A stretch of 39,471 nucleotides of DNA from JAYVSZ01 sp043774925. GTDB taxonomy: Bacteria > Pseudomonadota > Gammaproteobacteria > Burkholderiales > Methylophilaceae. The stretch lies in assembly GCA_043774925.1 (NCBI GenBank), contig JAYVSZ010000059.1, positions 1-39,471 of the forward strand, read 5' to 3'. Shown piece by piece: positions 32,291 to 39,471 of the stretch; within the stretch, counting starts at the first letter, position 1; each line of letters starts with the position of its first letter. A model generated the notes under the pieces. It worked only from the letters and a program-made list of their open reading frames with translations. It made no database searches and was not told the DNA's origin. The translations under genes were made by a program, and so were the position numbers.

Positions 32291-33043
32291 TTAATGACTT
32301 TTTTGTGCTGCCCGCTGCTTAAATATTAAAATACACACCACAATAAACACAAATAACGCCGCAGATGCGCTATAACGGCTTAAATTCAAACCACCTTTGG
32401 CAATCGGTTTATCCAAGAAATCCCCCACCACCGCGCCCAAAGGCCTTGTCAAAATAAACGCTGCCCAAAATAGAATTGTGTGCGAGATTTTCGTCCAGTA
32501 ATACGCAGCTACCACCGACAATAGTAAGCCACTAAACACAACTGCCGCGCCAGTGTAGCCCATACCCGCGGTGTCCGCCGTCCAATCGCCAAGCGCCGTG
32601 CCTAGCGTTTGCGAGAACATAATCGTCACCCAGTAAAACATCTCGGCCTTAGGTGTGCTGACGGTATTAATAGAGACTGAACCCAGTGTGCGATGCCATA
32701 CAAAAAGCGAGGCCATGAGCAAGGCAAAAAGCAGCGTGGAACCGCCCGTGTAGCCGATACCTAAAGAGCGATCCGCATAATCGGCCAGCGTGGTGCCCAC
32801 TGTGGTGGTGGCAACAATCGTTGTCCAGTATAAAAACGGATGAAACTCTTTGGCCTTGATTTGCGCAAGCACAAAGGCGATAAAGATGGCTGCAAAAATC
32901 GCCGTGCCGACCAAATAGCCTAAATCCATCGACATAGAAACCGCATCGCCGCCCGTCTCTCCCAGCGTGGTTGCCGCGATTTTGATAATCCAGAAAACCA
33001 AAGTCACCTCAGGCACTTTGCTTAGCGTTTCTTTTAAACTCAT
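32291..33043 (-). CDS. COG4705-like membrane protein with four internal repeats
   Basis: 250 aa from the ATG at 33043 (GAGAGAAAGT ahead). A start seven codons further up falls in a dispersed repeat and is rejected. The protein has about eight helices in four units, each with a TxG-TxxxD-type motif: ATTLGETGGD (25-33), TTTVGTTLADYADRSLGIGY (79-98), SQTLGTALGDWTADTAGMGY (144-163), TRPLGAVVGDFLDKPIAKGG (199-218). The repeated Gly/Thr/Asp motif inside helices suggests an ion path, but no transport activity is shown. It converges on the DUF1345 gene. Confidence 0.8.
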   Translation of the reverse strand: MSLKETLSKVPEVTLVFWIIKIAATTLGETGGDAVSMSMDLGYLVGTAIFAAIFIAFVLAQIKAKEFHPFLYWTTIVATTTVGTTLADYADRSLGIGYTGGSTLLFALLMASLFVWHRTLGSVSINTVSTPKAEMFYWVTIMFSQTLGTALGDWTADTAGMGYTGAAVVFSGLLLSVVAAYYWTKISHTILFWAAFILTRPLGAVVGDFLDKPIAKGGLNLSRYSASAALFVFIVVCILIFKQRAAQKSH

Positions 33044-33059
33044 ACTTTCTCTCTCACCC

Positions 33060-33130
33060 GTCATTCCCGCGCAGGCGGGAATCTAGGCGATTTTCTCAAT
33101 TTAACTGGATTCCCGCGTGCGCGGGAATGG
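33060..33130. repeat. CATTCCCGCG dispersed repeat pair
   Basis: CATTCCCGCGCAGGCGGGAATC at the left and GGATTCCCGCGTGCGCGGGAATG at the right, each a hairpin and together an inverted pair with a 25-bp centre. A repeat type common in proteobacterial intergenic regions. It lies between mutS and the membrane protein gene on the same strand, and probably limits read-through. Confidence 0.75.
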
Positions 33131-33138
33131 CGATTGAA

Positions 33139-35721
33139 TTATAACAGTCCTTTTAAGTTGTACAACAATTCCAGCGCTTGCTTAGGCGTTAAATCGTCTG
33201 GATGAATCGCCTCCAACTCAACAACCACAGGGTGTTGCGGCATTTCGGCAGTTTGCGGCGCGGCCACAAACATATCCATATTATGGCTGGTTTGAATCTG
33301 ATTATTTTCTAACTGCGTGAGTTTTCGTTTTGCCGTGGCGACAACAGATTTTGGAATGCCAGCCAATTGCGCCACTTGAATACCGTAACTTTGGTTAGCC
33401 GCGCCCGCTTCCACTTTATGCAAAAATACAATGCCCTTGTTTTCACTTGAGCCATGTTCTACCGCATCCAAATGCACATTCGCTGCTTGTTTGTAGTCAT
33501 CTACAATGCGCGTGAGCTCAAAATAATGCGTGGCGAATAATGTGAGCGATTTATTCTTATCTAACAATTGCTTAGCCACTGCCCAAGCCAAGCTTAAGCC
33601 ATCAAACGTGCTCGTTCCGCGCCCAATTTCATCCAGTAACACTAAACTTTTCTCTGTCGCGTTGTGTAGAATATTGGCAGTTTCCGTCATTTCTACCATA
33701 AACGTCGAACGTCCGCCCGCCAAATCATCACTTGCGCCGATGCGTGTAAAGATACAATCAATTTCGCCGATTTTAGCTGAAGTTGCTGGCACATAGCAGC
33801 CACAATAGGCAAGCAACACAATCAAAGCAGTTTGCCGCATAAAGGTTGACTTGCCGCCCATATTCGGGCCAGTAATCAATAGCAATTGTCGATAAGGGTT
33901 CAAACTAACATCGTTCGACACAAACGGCTGCGTGATGCTTTCGACTACTGCGTGACGTCCAGCCACAATTTCCAAACTTGCTTCGCTGATAAATCGCGGC
34001 TGAATATAATTTAAAGCTTCAGCGCGTTCAGCAAAACAACATAAAACATCTAGGCTGGCAACCGCGCCGCTATTGGCTTGCAGGGCAGGTATGTATTGCG
34101 CCAAATCATCTAAAATTTGCGCATAAAGCATTTTTTCACGCGCCAGCGCGCGCTCATTGGCGCTAAGCACCTTGTCTTCAAACGACTTCAATTCTGGCGT
34201 AATAAATCGTTCGGCATTTTTTAGCGTTTGGCGGCGGCGATATTCTGCAGGCGCGTTTTCGGCTTGCGCGCGACTGATTTCGATGTAAAAACCATGCACG
34301 CTGTTAAATTCCACTTTGAGATTTTGCAAGCCAGTACGCGCTTTTTCAGCCGCTTCATATTGCAGCAAAAAGTCGCCATGATTGGTTTGCAGGCCGCGCA
34401 ATTCGTCCAGCTCCGCATCAAAACCATCTGCAATCACACCGCCATCACGCAGCAAGGACGAGGGTTCTGGCTTAATTTCTTGCAAAATTTGTAGAGCAAT
34501 TTGCGGTGGATTTAAGTGTTCCGCCAGCGTCTGCAACAAGCTGCATCGTGCGTTTTTTAGCGCAGTTTGCAACGTCGGAAGCTGCGCCAAGCTATCGCGC
34601 AACGCAGATAAATCGCGCGGTCGCGCGGTTTTAAGCGCAATGCGTGCTGTAATGCGCTCAATATCGGCAATATGCCTGAGAGGCTCATGGATATTGGCTC
34701 GCAGGCCTATGTTTAAAATATCCGCAACCGCGTCATGACGTTTTACCACCAAGTTTTGGTCGCGCAAAGGATGATGTAACCAATGCCGCAAAAGCCGCGC
34801 GCCCATTGGTGTTTGCGTGGTGTTAAGTAGCGAATAAAGCGTCGGAGCGGCCTCGCCACGTAGCGTGACATCAATCTCCAAATTGCGCCGCGTAGCAGCA
34901 TCGAGCTGAATATATTGGCTGTGGAGTTCAACACGCAAGGCGCTAATATGCGGCAAAGCCGTGCGCTGCGTGTGCTTGACGTATTCCAGCAATGCGCCCG
35001 CGGCAGCAATTGCAGCAGTCAAATCCACACAGCCAAAGCCCGATAAATCGCGCGTGTTGAGTTGCTTGGTTAAAGTTGTTGTCGCCGCACTCAAATCGAA
35101 TTGCCAAGGCGCAAGCCGTTTTTTTGGCGCTTTATATAAAGTTATTGCTGCATGGTTTACATCATCCGCACATACAATTTCGGCTGGATTAATACGCTCA
35201 AGCTCTTGATTTAATTGACCAACTGCAATTTCAGAAAGCACAAATTCGCCAGAAGCCAAATTCAGTCTTGCGAGACCAACCAAACCTTCGCCAAAACATA
35301 TTGCAAGCAGATTATTGTCGCGTGTTTCGTCCAACAGCGCCGCATCTGTGAGCGTGCCTGGCGTTAAAATGCGCGTGACAGCGCGCTCGACCGGACCTTT
35401 ACTTACGCCAACCTCGCCCACTTGCTCGCAAATCGCCACCGCTTCGCCCAACTTGGCCAGTTTGGCTAAATATTGCTCCGCCGCGTGATATGGCACGCCC
35501 GCCATCTTAATAGGCTCGCCATTACTGCTGCCTCGCTGCGTGAGTGTAATGCCTAGCAAGCGCGCGGCTTTCACGGCATCCTCAAAAAACAGCTCATAGA
35601 AGTCGCCCATGCGATAAAACAGCAGCATGTCAGGGTGCTGAGCTTTTAAGCCCAGATACTGGCGCATCATCGGCGTGTGAGAGGATAAATCGGCTTGCGT
35701 TTGAGTTGGTTTGGTTGCCAC
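33139..35721 (-). CDS. mutS: DNA mismatch repair protein MutS
   Basis: ATPase that recognises mismatches. 860 aa, full length. The mismatch-binding motif GDFYELFFEDA is near residue 40, with Phe and Glu in the expected places. Core: ERITARIALKTARPRDLSALRDSL. Walker A GPNMGGKSTFMRQ starts at about residue 618. Then LAGGRSTFMVEMTETANIL, Walker B VLLDEIGRGTSTFDGLSLAWA and LFATHYFELT. The C-terminus has the LTPKQALELLYNLKGL end. Intact, so there is no sign of a mutator state, which is relevant to the simple repeat at 39.4 kb. Confidence 0.98.
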   Translation of the reverse strand: MATKPTQTQADLSSHTPMMRQYLGLKAQHPDMLLFYRMGDFYELFFEDAVKAARLLGITLTQRGSSNGEPIKMAGVPYHAAEQYLAKLAKLGEAVAICEQVGEVGVSKGPVERAVTRILTPGTLTDAALLDETRDNNLLAICFGEGLVGLARLNLASGEFVLSEIAVGQLNQELERINPAEIVCADDVNHAAITLYKAPKKRLAPWQFDLSAATTTLTKQLNTRDLSGFGCVDLTAAIAAAGALLEYVKHTQRTALPHISALRVELHSQYIQLDAATRRNLEIDVTLRGEAAPTLYSLLNTTQTPMGARLLRHWLHHPLRDQNLVVKRHDAVADILNIGLRANIHEPLRHIADIERITARIALKTARPRDLSALRDSLAQLPTLQTALKNARCSLLQTLAEHLNPPQIALQILQEIKPEPSSLLRDGGVIADGFDAELDELRGLQTNHGDFLLQYEAAEKARTGLQNLKVEFNSVHGFYIEISRAQAENAPAEYRRRQTLKNAERFITPELKSFEDKVLSANERALAREKMLYAQILDDLAQYIPALQANSGAVASLDVLCCFAERAEALNYIQPRFISEASLEIVAGRHAVVESITQPFVSNDVSLNPYRQLLLITGPNMGGKSTFMRQTALIVLLAYCGCYVPATSAKIGEIDCIFTRIGASDDLAGGRSTFMVEMTETANILHNATEKSLVLLDEIGRGTSTFDGLSLAWAVAKQLLDKNKSLTLFATHYFELTRIVDDYKQAANVHLDAVEHGSSENKGIVFLHKVEAGAANQSYGIQVAQLAGIPKSVVATAKRKLTQLENNQIQTSHNMDMFVAAPQTAEMPQHPVVVELEAIHPDDLTPKQALELLYNLKGLL

Positions 35722-35884
35722 GGGTCAATTATTCTAATGTCTGTATTGGTGTTTATATTGGCATTTTGCTTGAACTGGTCAAATTCTCAACAGTTATTGT
35801 AGATTTTTCATCATTATATTCGCATATAACAACTAATTATATAAAAATTACCTATTAAATCAATAGTTTAAAAAAATTTTACGC

Positions 35885-35900
35885 TGGCACACAAACTGCA
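35885..35900 (+). promoter_or_regulatory. Candidate sigma-54 promoter
   Basis: CTGGCACACAAACTGCAT: TGGCAC and TGC(A) boxes with exactly GG-N10-GC spacing, deviating from the RpoN consensus TGGCACG-N4-TTGC at only two positions. A start about 12 nt downstream would leave a ~30-nt leader with AGGAG before the ATG at 35941. Upstream DNA (35800-35880) is very A/T-rich, as expected for IHF or activator contact. The rest of the 219-bp gap 35722-35940 shows nothing else. Confidence 0.6.
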
Positions 35901-35940
35901 TTAATAAGTTTGTAGCAATCCACTTTTTAGGAGAAACAGC

Positions 35941-36147
35941 ATGTCATCGAATCATTATGAAGTTTACGCAGAGTTTTTAATTGAATGCCGCAAAGCGATG
36001 GGGCCACTCAACTTTGAAAAATTGGCTTTTGATGAAGAATATCAATATGAATTTTTTAATCGCATATTGGCCAGCGCCAATGACGATATTTTGGATATGG
36101 CCGATTTGGTCAGCCGCGAACTGGGTAAAGAAGTAATCACGCACTAA
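35941..36147 (+). CDS. Small acidic unknown protein (68 aa)
   Basis: 68 aa with a strong RBS (AGGAGAAACAGC before ATG). Helical, acidic, no signal or membrane segment. It has aromatic residues in EVYAEFLIECRKAM and EEYQYEFFNRIL, and ends LVSRELGKEVITH. I do not recognise it. A sigma-54-type promoter lies 41 bp upstream. It is flanked by mutS (divergent) and suhB (convergent). A weak hairpin with five T's (36188-36216) might end its transcript. Confidence 0.75.
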   Translation: MSSNHYEVYAEFLIECRKAMGPLNFEKLAFDEEYQYEFFNRILASANDDILDMADLVSRELGKEVITH

Positions 36148-36220
36148 ATGATTAAAAAGGCAATGCCAACGTGATTTTTCTGTGGTCGCGGCTAGGGTTT
36201 TAGCGCGGCTCTTTTTAAAA

Positions 36221-37027
36221 CTACTTAGGCGATTTCAAACTCTCTGTTAAATGCGGCGCCAGTGTTTGCAACATTTGCGCGAATATTTTAGGGTTAGCCG
36301 CAACGATATTGCCAGTTTTTAGCCAGCTTTCGTTGCCTTCAAAATCGCCCACAATGCCGCCCGCCTCTTGCACCAGCAAGCCGCCAGCGGCAATATCCCA
36401 GCTAGATAATCCAATTTCAAAAAAGCCGTCTGTCCAACCCACGGCCGTATAAGCCAAATCCAACGCGGCTGAGCCTGGGCGGCGAATGCCCGTGGTGGCT
36501 TTAATCATATCTTTCAACATACCCATATAGGTATCTAAATGTTTAAAATCGCGAAACGGAAAACCTGTGGCAATCAAACTTTGCTGTAATTTGGTGCGCG
36601 CACTCACGCGAATTCTTTTATCATTCAAAAATGCACCGCGACCTTTGGTGGCGGTAAATAAATCGTTGCGCACAGGGTCGTAAATCACCGCTTGTGTCAG
36701 CACGCCCTTTTGCTGCAAGGCAATGCTGACGCAGTATTGCGGGAAATTATGCAAAAAATTTGTCGTGCCGTCTAGCGGGTCGATAATCCAAATATTTTCC
36801 GCGTCTTTGTTGGTATCGCCGCTCTCTTCGCCCAAAAAACCGTGATCTGGGTAAGCATGTTTTAGCGTATCAATAATCGCCTTTTCGGCTGCGTGATCAA
36901 CCTCACTGACAAAGTCGTTATAGGTTTTAGTCTGAATTTTAAGCTGACCTAAATCGCGCGCAGCAAAATTAATAATATCGCCCGCTTGGCGCGCCGCCTT
37001 CACGGCGACGGATAACATGGGATGCAT
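36221..37027 (-). CDS. suhB: Inositol-1-monophosphatase family (SuhB)
   Basis: Mg-dependent phosphatase, also a component of rRNA antitermination complexes in E. coli. 268 aa. Metal-site motifs: FLGEESG, IWIIDPLDGTTNFLHNFPQY (DxLDGT) and SSWDIAAGGLLVQEAGG. The N-terminus MHPMLSVAVKAARQAGDII is typical. Divergent from trmJ by 62 bp, a pairing common in beta- and gammaproteobacteria. Confidence 0.96.
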   Translation of the reverse strand: MHPMLSVAVKAARQAGDIINFAARDLGQLKIQTKTYNDFVSEVDHAAEKAIIDTLKHAYPDHGFLGEESGDTNKDAENIWIIDPLDGTTNFLHNFPQYCVSIALQQKGVLTQAVIYDPVRNDLFTATKGRGAFLNDKRIRVSARTKLQQSLIATGFPFRDFKHLDTYMGMLKDMIKATTGIRRPGSAALDLAYTAVGWTDGFFEIGLSSWDIAAGGLLVQEAGGIVGDFEGNESWLKTGNIVAANPKIFAQMLQTLAPHLTESLKSPK

Positions 37028-37051
37028 AATGAATTTTCGTAAAGAGCTGTT

Positions 37052-37072
37052 AAAATGCTATTTTAGCATTTT
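37052..37072. promoter_or_regulatory. Palindrome in the suhB-trmJ divergent region
   Basis: AAAATGCTA-TTT-TAGCATTTT, a perfect 9-bp palindrome with 3-nt centre, placed midway between the two divergent start codons. It could be an operator or overlap both -10 regions (TAAAAT on the plus strand and its mirror). The hairpin with T tail also resembles a terminator, but its place between divergent starts makes that less likely. Confidence 0.4.
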
Positions 37073-37089
37073 TAGCGTCTTTCCCAAAA

Positions 37090-37857
37090 TTGAACTCAGT
37101 CGATATTTTTAGCAACATTAGAATCGTCCTTTGCGCCACTAGCCATCCGGGTAATATTGGCTCTGCCGCGCGCGCCATGAAAACCATGGGCTTTAGCCAA
37201 CTCTATTTAGTACAGCCGCAAAAATTCCCCGATGCACAAGCCACCGCACTGGCCACTGGCGCGGCGGATTTACTCGAGAATGCGATTGTGACAGAAACTT
37301 TAAGCGAAGCCCTTGTTGGCTGCGCATTTGCGATTGGCTTGAGTGCGCGCAAGCGTTATTTAAGCCACGAGAATGTAAACGTGCACGAAGCTGCCCTGCA
37401 AGCCAATAAATACGCGGCTTCCCAGCCTGTTGCCTTTGTGTTTGGCACAGAAATGAGCGGTTTAACCAATGCCGAGCTGGATTGCTGCCAATTGCTCGCC
37501 ATGATCCCCGCGAACCCAGAATATAGCTCGCTTAACCTCGCTGCCGCGGTGCAAATTGTGTGCTACGAGTTACGCATGCAAATACTAGGCGGTACGCTGG
37601 AAGGCAATAGCAATAAGGCTTACGGCCTTGACGATGCCGCACCTGAGCTTGCTACTAACGATGATTGTGAGCGCTTTTACGCACATTTGGAAGAAACGCT
37701 TCTGCATATTGGCTACCTTAACCCCAACGCACCAAAAAAACTATTCGAGCGTTTACGCAGACTTTACTCCCGCGCGCGGTTGGAAAAAGAAGAAATCAAC
37801 CTACTGCGCGGCGTACTCTCACTAACGCAAGCGCCGCGAAAGCACAAGAAATATTAA
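37090..37857 (+). CDS. trmJ: tRNA (Cm32/Um32) methyltransferase TrmJ
   Basis: SPOUT-family 2'-O-methyltransferase acting on tRNA position 32. 255 aa. Typical start region NIRIVLCATSHPGNIGSAARAMKTMGFSQLYLVQP. Knot motifs: AFVFGTEMSGLTNAELDCC, then IPANPEYSSLNLAAAVQIVCYELR. Start at TTG 37090, since no ATG lies between it and the conserved core; no clear RBS is present. The C-terminal LFERLRRLYSRARLEKEEINLLRGVL block is standard. Confidence 0.94.
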   Translation: MNSVDIFSNIRIVLCATSHPGNIGSAARAMKTMGFSQLYLVQPQKFPDAQATALATGAADLLENAIVTETLSEALVGCAFAIGLSARKRYLSHENVNVHEAALQANKYAASQPVAFVFGTEMSGLTNAELDCCQLLAMIPANPEYSSLNLAAAVQIVCYELRMQILGGTLEGNSNKAYGLDDAAPELATNDDCERFYAHLEETLLHIGYLNPNAPKKLFERLRRLYSRARLEKEEINLLRGVLSLTQAPRKHKKY

Positions 37858-37893
37858 TCCCGGGTAGTGTCTCAGTTTGAAATATTTATTTTT

Positions 37894-39471
37894 TTAAATT
37901 AAACTTTGTTGCCTTTTATCATCAACTACTTGCTCAGCAGATTTAACTATATCCACTCTAGCCATTGGTAAGTCTATTCGATTGCCTTCCAAAATATTTT
38001 CAATGGTAATAATTTGAATACGGTCATCCTCGCGGTTTAGCAAAGGGTGTTTATACTTACCTACAGCTACAACCTCTTTCAGCATAGATGCGGTTGGTTT
38101 ATCCATTGTGATTAGTATACCAAACTCAGATTTTTCACGTTGCCTATCGCTATTTAATGTGGCAATCGTACTTCTATTAGCTCCACCAGATTTAACTTGA
38201 AAGATAGCTTTACCATTTACTGTGTTGGATATAAGAAAATAAGCAACCCCATCAATACCGCCATCTGCACCTTTTTTATCATTGATACGCGCCTGATTTT
38301 TTGAGTAAGTGAGCACTGCCCATTTTTCAAATTCTTTACGGGTTTTATCATCTTTGCGATTAGCTAAAGCAATTGCTGAGTTAATGTCCTTTGGTACACC
38401 GTCAAGATAAATATTTGACTCTATGTCTGCCCATTCGTTTGGGTATCTGTCCTCTAAGCGTTTCAGTATCAAGCTAATGCTTTGATAGGTTATATCAATA
38501 CCTATCCATTTTCGCTTTAATCTTTGTGCCACTGCAACCGTCGTGCCGCAGCCACAATAGGCATCCAAAACAGTATCACCTTCGTTGCTACTTGCTTTTA
38601 TAATGCGATCCAATAAAGTTTCAGGTTTTTGGGTTGGGTAACCAAGCCGCTCAGGGTGGGTTGTTGATAGCATTGAAATTTCCCACCAATCTTTTATCCC
38701 AGCCCAGGAGTATGTTCCTCTTTCATCTTTGAAATACTGAACCTTTCCGCCTTGACCCCCACCAGATTGCCCGTAAGATTTTTCCTTTTCATAATTAAAG
38801 ACGAATACACTACTTTTGCTATACCTAAAAATAACATCATGTTTTTTTGCAAAATTAAATTTTGATGCCCCGCCACTTTTATAACACCACACAATTTCAT
38901 TCAAAAAATCTCCGCCTTGCCCACAAAACACTCCATCTAACACTAATTTAAGGTAGTGCGATGCAGTTGGGTCGCAGTGCAAATAAAAACTTCCTGTGGG
39001 TTTTAAGACGCGGTGAATTTCAACAATGCGTAACGTCATGTGAATCAGGTAGGCAAGCAAATCACCTTCACCTAACACTTTATGCAAGCCTCTAATAAGC
39101 TCTACGGTTTGGTTGGTAAATTTACCATTTTGTAAATTAGTAATATCAGTGATGTAATTAAATCCATCAATTGCCTCATCGCCCCATTCCCATGTATCCA
39201 TAAAGGCTTGTGCTTGTGCTTTATCACCGCCATCTGTGCCTAAGTTGTTGTAAATCTGAAAGTAGTTACGTTTGGAATTAAACGGCGGGTCTATATAGCA
39301 TAAGTCCACACTTTCCGTGGCAACCTTGCGACGCAAAACTTCTAGGTTGTCACCGTAATAGAGTTGATTTTTATCTAATGGATAGGTAAGCTTGGCTTGG
39401 CTTGGCTTGGCTTGGCTTGGCTTGGCTTGGCTTGGCTTGGCTTGGCTTGGCTTGGCTTGGCTTGGCTTGGC
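37894..39471 (-). CDS. DNA methyltransferase-nuclease fusion with 5' pentanucleotide repeat (partial)
   Basis: Runs off the window; 525 residues visible. The frame is open upstream of a TTG at 39336 through NQLYYGDNLEVL, so that TTG is not the start. Counting from the TTG: catalytic DPPF at 16-19, target-recognition region about 140-225, GYPTQKPETLLDRII at 232-246, and AdoMet motif LDAYCGCGTTVA at 257-268. This is the beta-class order of Mod and N6-adenine enzymes. Residues 335-430 hold a PD-(D/E)XK pattern: GADGGIDG (356-363) and FQVK (379-382), as in Mrr-like nucleases. The first 27 visible codons are a PSQAK repeat from tandem CCAAG. No separate Res subunit is seen. Target sequence unknown. 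Confidence 0.88.
   Translation of the reverse strand, partial: AKPSQAKPSQAKPSQAKPSQAKPSQAKLTYPLDKNQLYYGDNLEVLRRKVATESVDLCYIDPPFNSKRNYFQIYNNLGTDGGDKAQAQAFMDTWEWGDEAIDGFNYITDITNLQNGKFTNQTVELIRGLHKVLGEGDLLAYLIHMTLRIVEIHRVLKPTGSFYLHCDPTASHYLKLVLDGVFCGQGGDFLNEIVWCYKSGGASKFNFAKKHDVIFRYSKSSVFVFNYEKEKSYGQSGGGQGGKVQYFKDERGTYSWAGIKDWWEISMLSTTHPERLGYPTQKPETLLDRIIKASSNEGDTVLDAYCGCGTTVAVAQRLKRKWIGIDITYQSISLILKRLEDRYPNEWADIESNIYLDGVPKDINSAIALANRKDDKTRKEFEKWAVLTYSKNQARINDKKGADGGIDGVAYFLISNTVNGKAIFQVKSGGANRSTIATLNSDRQREKSEFGILITMDKPTASMLKEVVAVGKYKHPLLNREDDRIQIITIENILEGNRIDLPMARVDIVKSAEQVVDDKRQQSLI
39391..39471. repeat. Tandem CTTGG (CCAAG) pentanucleotide repeat
   Basis: Sixteen perfect copies of CTTGG plus one base, continuing beyond the window edge. 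On the coding (minus) strand the unit is CCAAG. Because five and three share no factor, every frame reads the same 15-base cycle (Pro-Ser-Gln-Ala-Lys) with no stop codon. The repeat lies inside the methyltransferase gene, upstream of all catalytic motifs. Changes in copy number would shift the frame between the unseen start codon and the enzyme. Confidence 0.97.

Noticed and set aside
36188..36216. Hairpin plus T5 after the 68-aa gene
   Set aside because: Only a 4-bp stem pairs cleanly (GCTA/TAGC); too weak to call.
39391..39471. CRISPR or long tandem array at the window edge
   Set aside because: The unit is only 5 bp with no spacers and lies within a coding frame; it is a simple sequence repeat.

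Overview
The window looks like chromosome from a betaproteobacterial methylotroph, most likely Methylophilaceae (Methylotenera or Methylophilus type). This rests on gene order and protein resemblance, not on a search. GC content is moderate. The order rpoE-rseA-rseB-rseC-degP-lepA-lepB-DUF4845-rnc-era-recO-pdxJ-acpS is typical of Betaproteobacteria. A compact fbp-fba-tpiA-pnt block suits an organism that makes hexose phosphates from C1 units and needs NADPH.

Layout. 1-5900: the tail of an unknown gene, a REP pair, a DUF4197 protein, glycogen phosphorylase, a small unknown gene, and an iron-sulfur photolyase preceded by a 55-codon DUF2256 zinc-ribbon gene overlapping it by ATGA. 5900-12700 (minus strand): split transhydrogenase pntA/pntAB/pntB, tpiA, class II aldolase, FBPase and tcdA. 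12700-13300: an unknown 170-aa protein whose stop codon lies in a REP element. 13300-24900 (minus strand): acpS, pdxJ, recO, an unknown gene, era, rnc, DUF4845, lepB, lepA, the DegP-type protease and the rpoE/rse envelope-stress genes. 25000-27750 (plus strand): nadB, a secreted nuclease and a SlyD-like isomerase.

27750-32300 is accessory DNA: an orphan membrane protein, several GTAG-headed REP elements, and a brnTA toxin-antitoxin module with a frameshifted toxin gene. The module is bracketed by REP pairs and by two copies of a ~110-bp promoter/leader sequence exactly 1,000 bp apart. Next come a proline-rich secreted protein, a GlsB-type protein, a ComEA-like HhH protein, and DUF4337 and DUF1345 membrane proteins. 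32300-37860: a four-fold-repeat membrane protein (COG4705-like), mutS, a 68-aa protein behind a good sigma-54-type promoter, suhB and trmJ.

37894 to the right edge holds the most striking locus: a beta-class DNA methyltransferase fused to a C-terminal PD-(D/E)XK (Mrr-like) nuclease domain. Its 5' coding part runs into at least 16 tandem copies of a 5-bp unit, continuing past the window edge. That is the structure expected of a phase-variable restriction-modification gene. No tRNA, rRNA or CRISPR array was seen.
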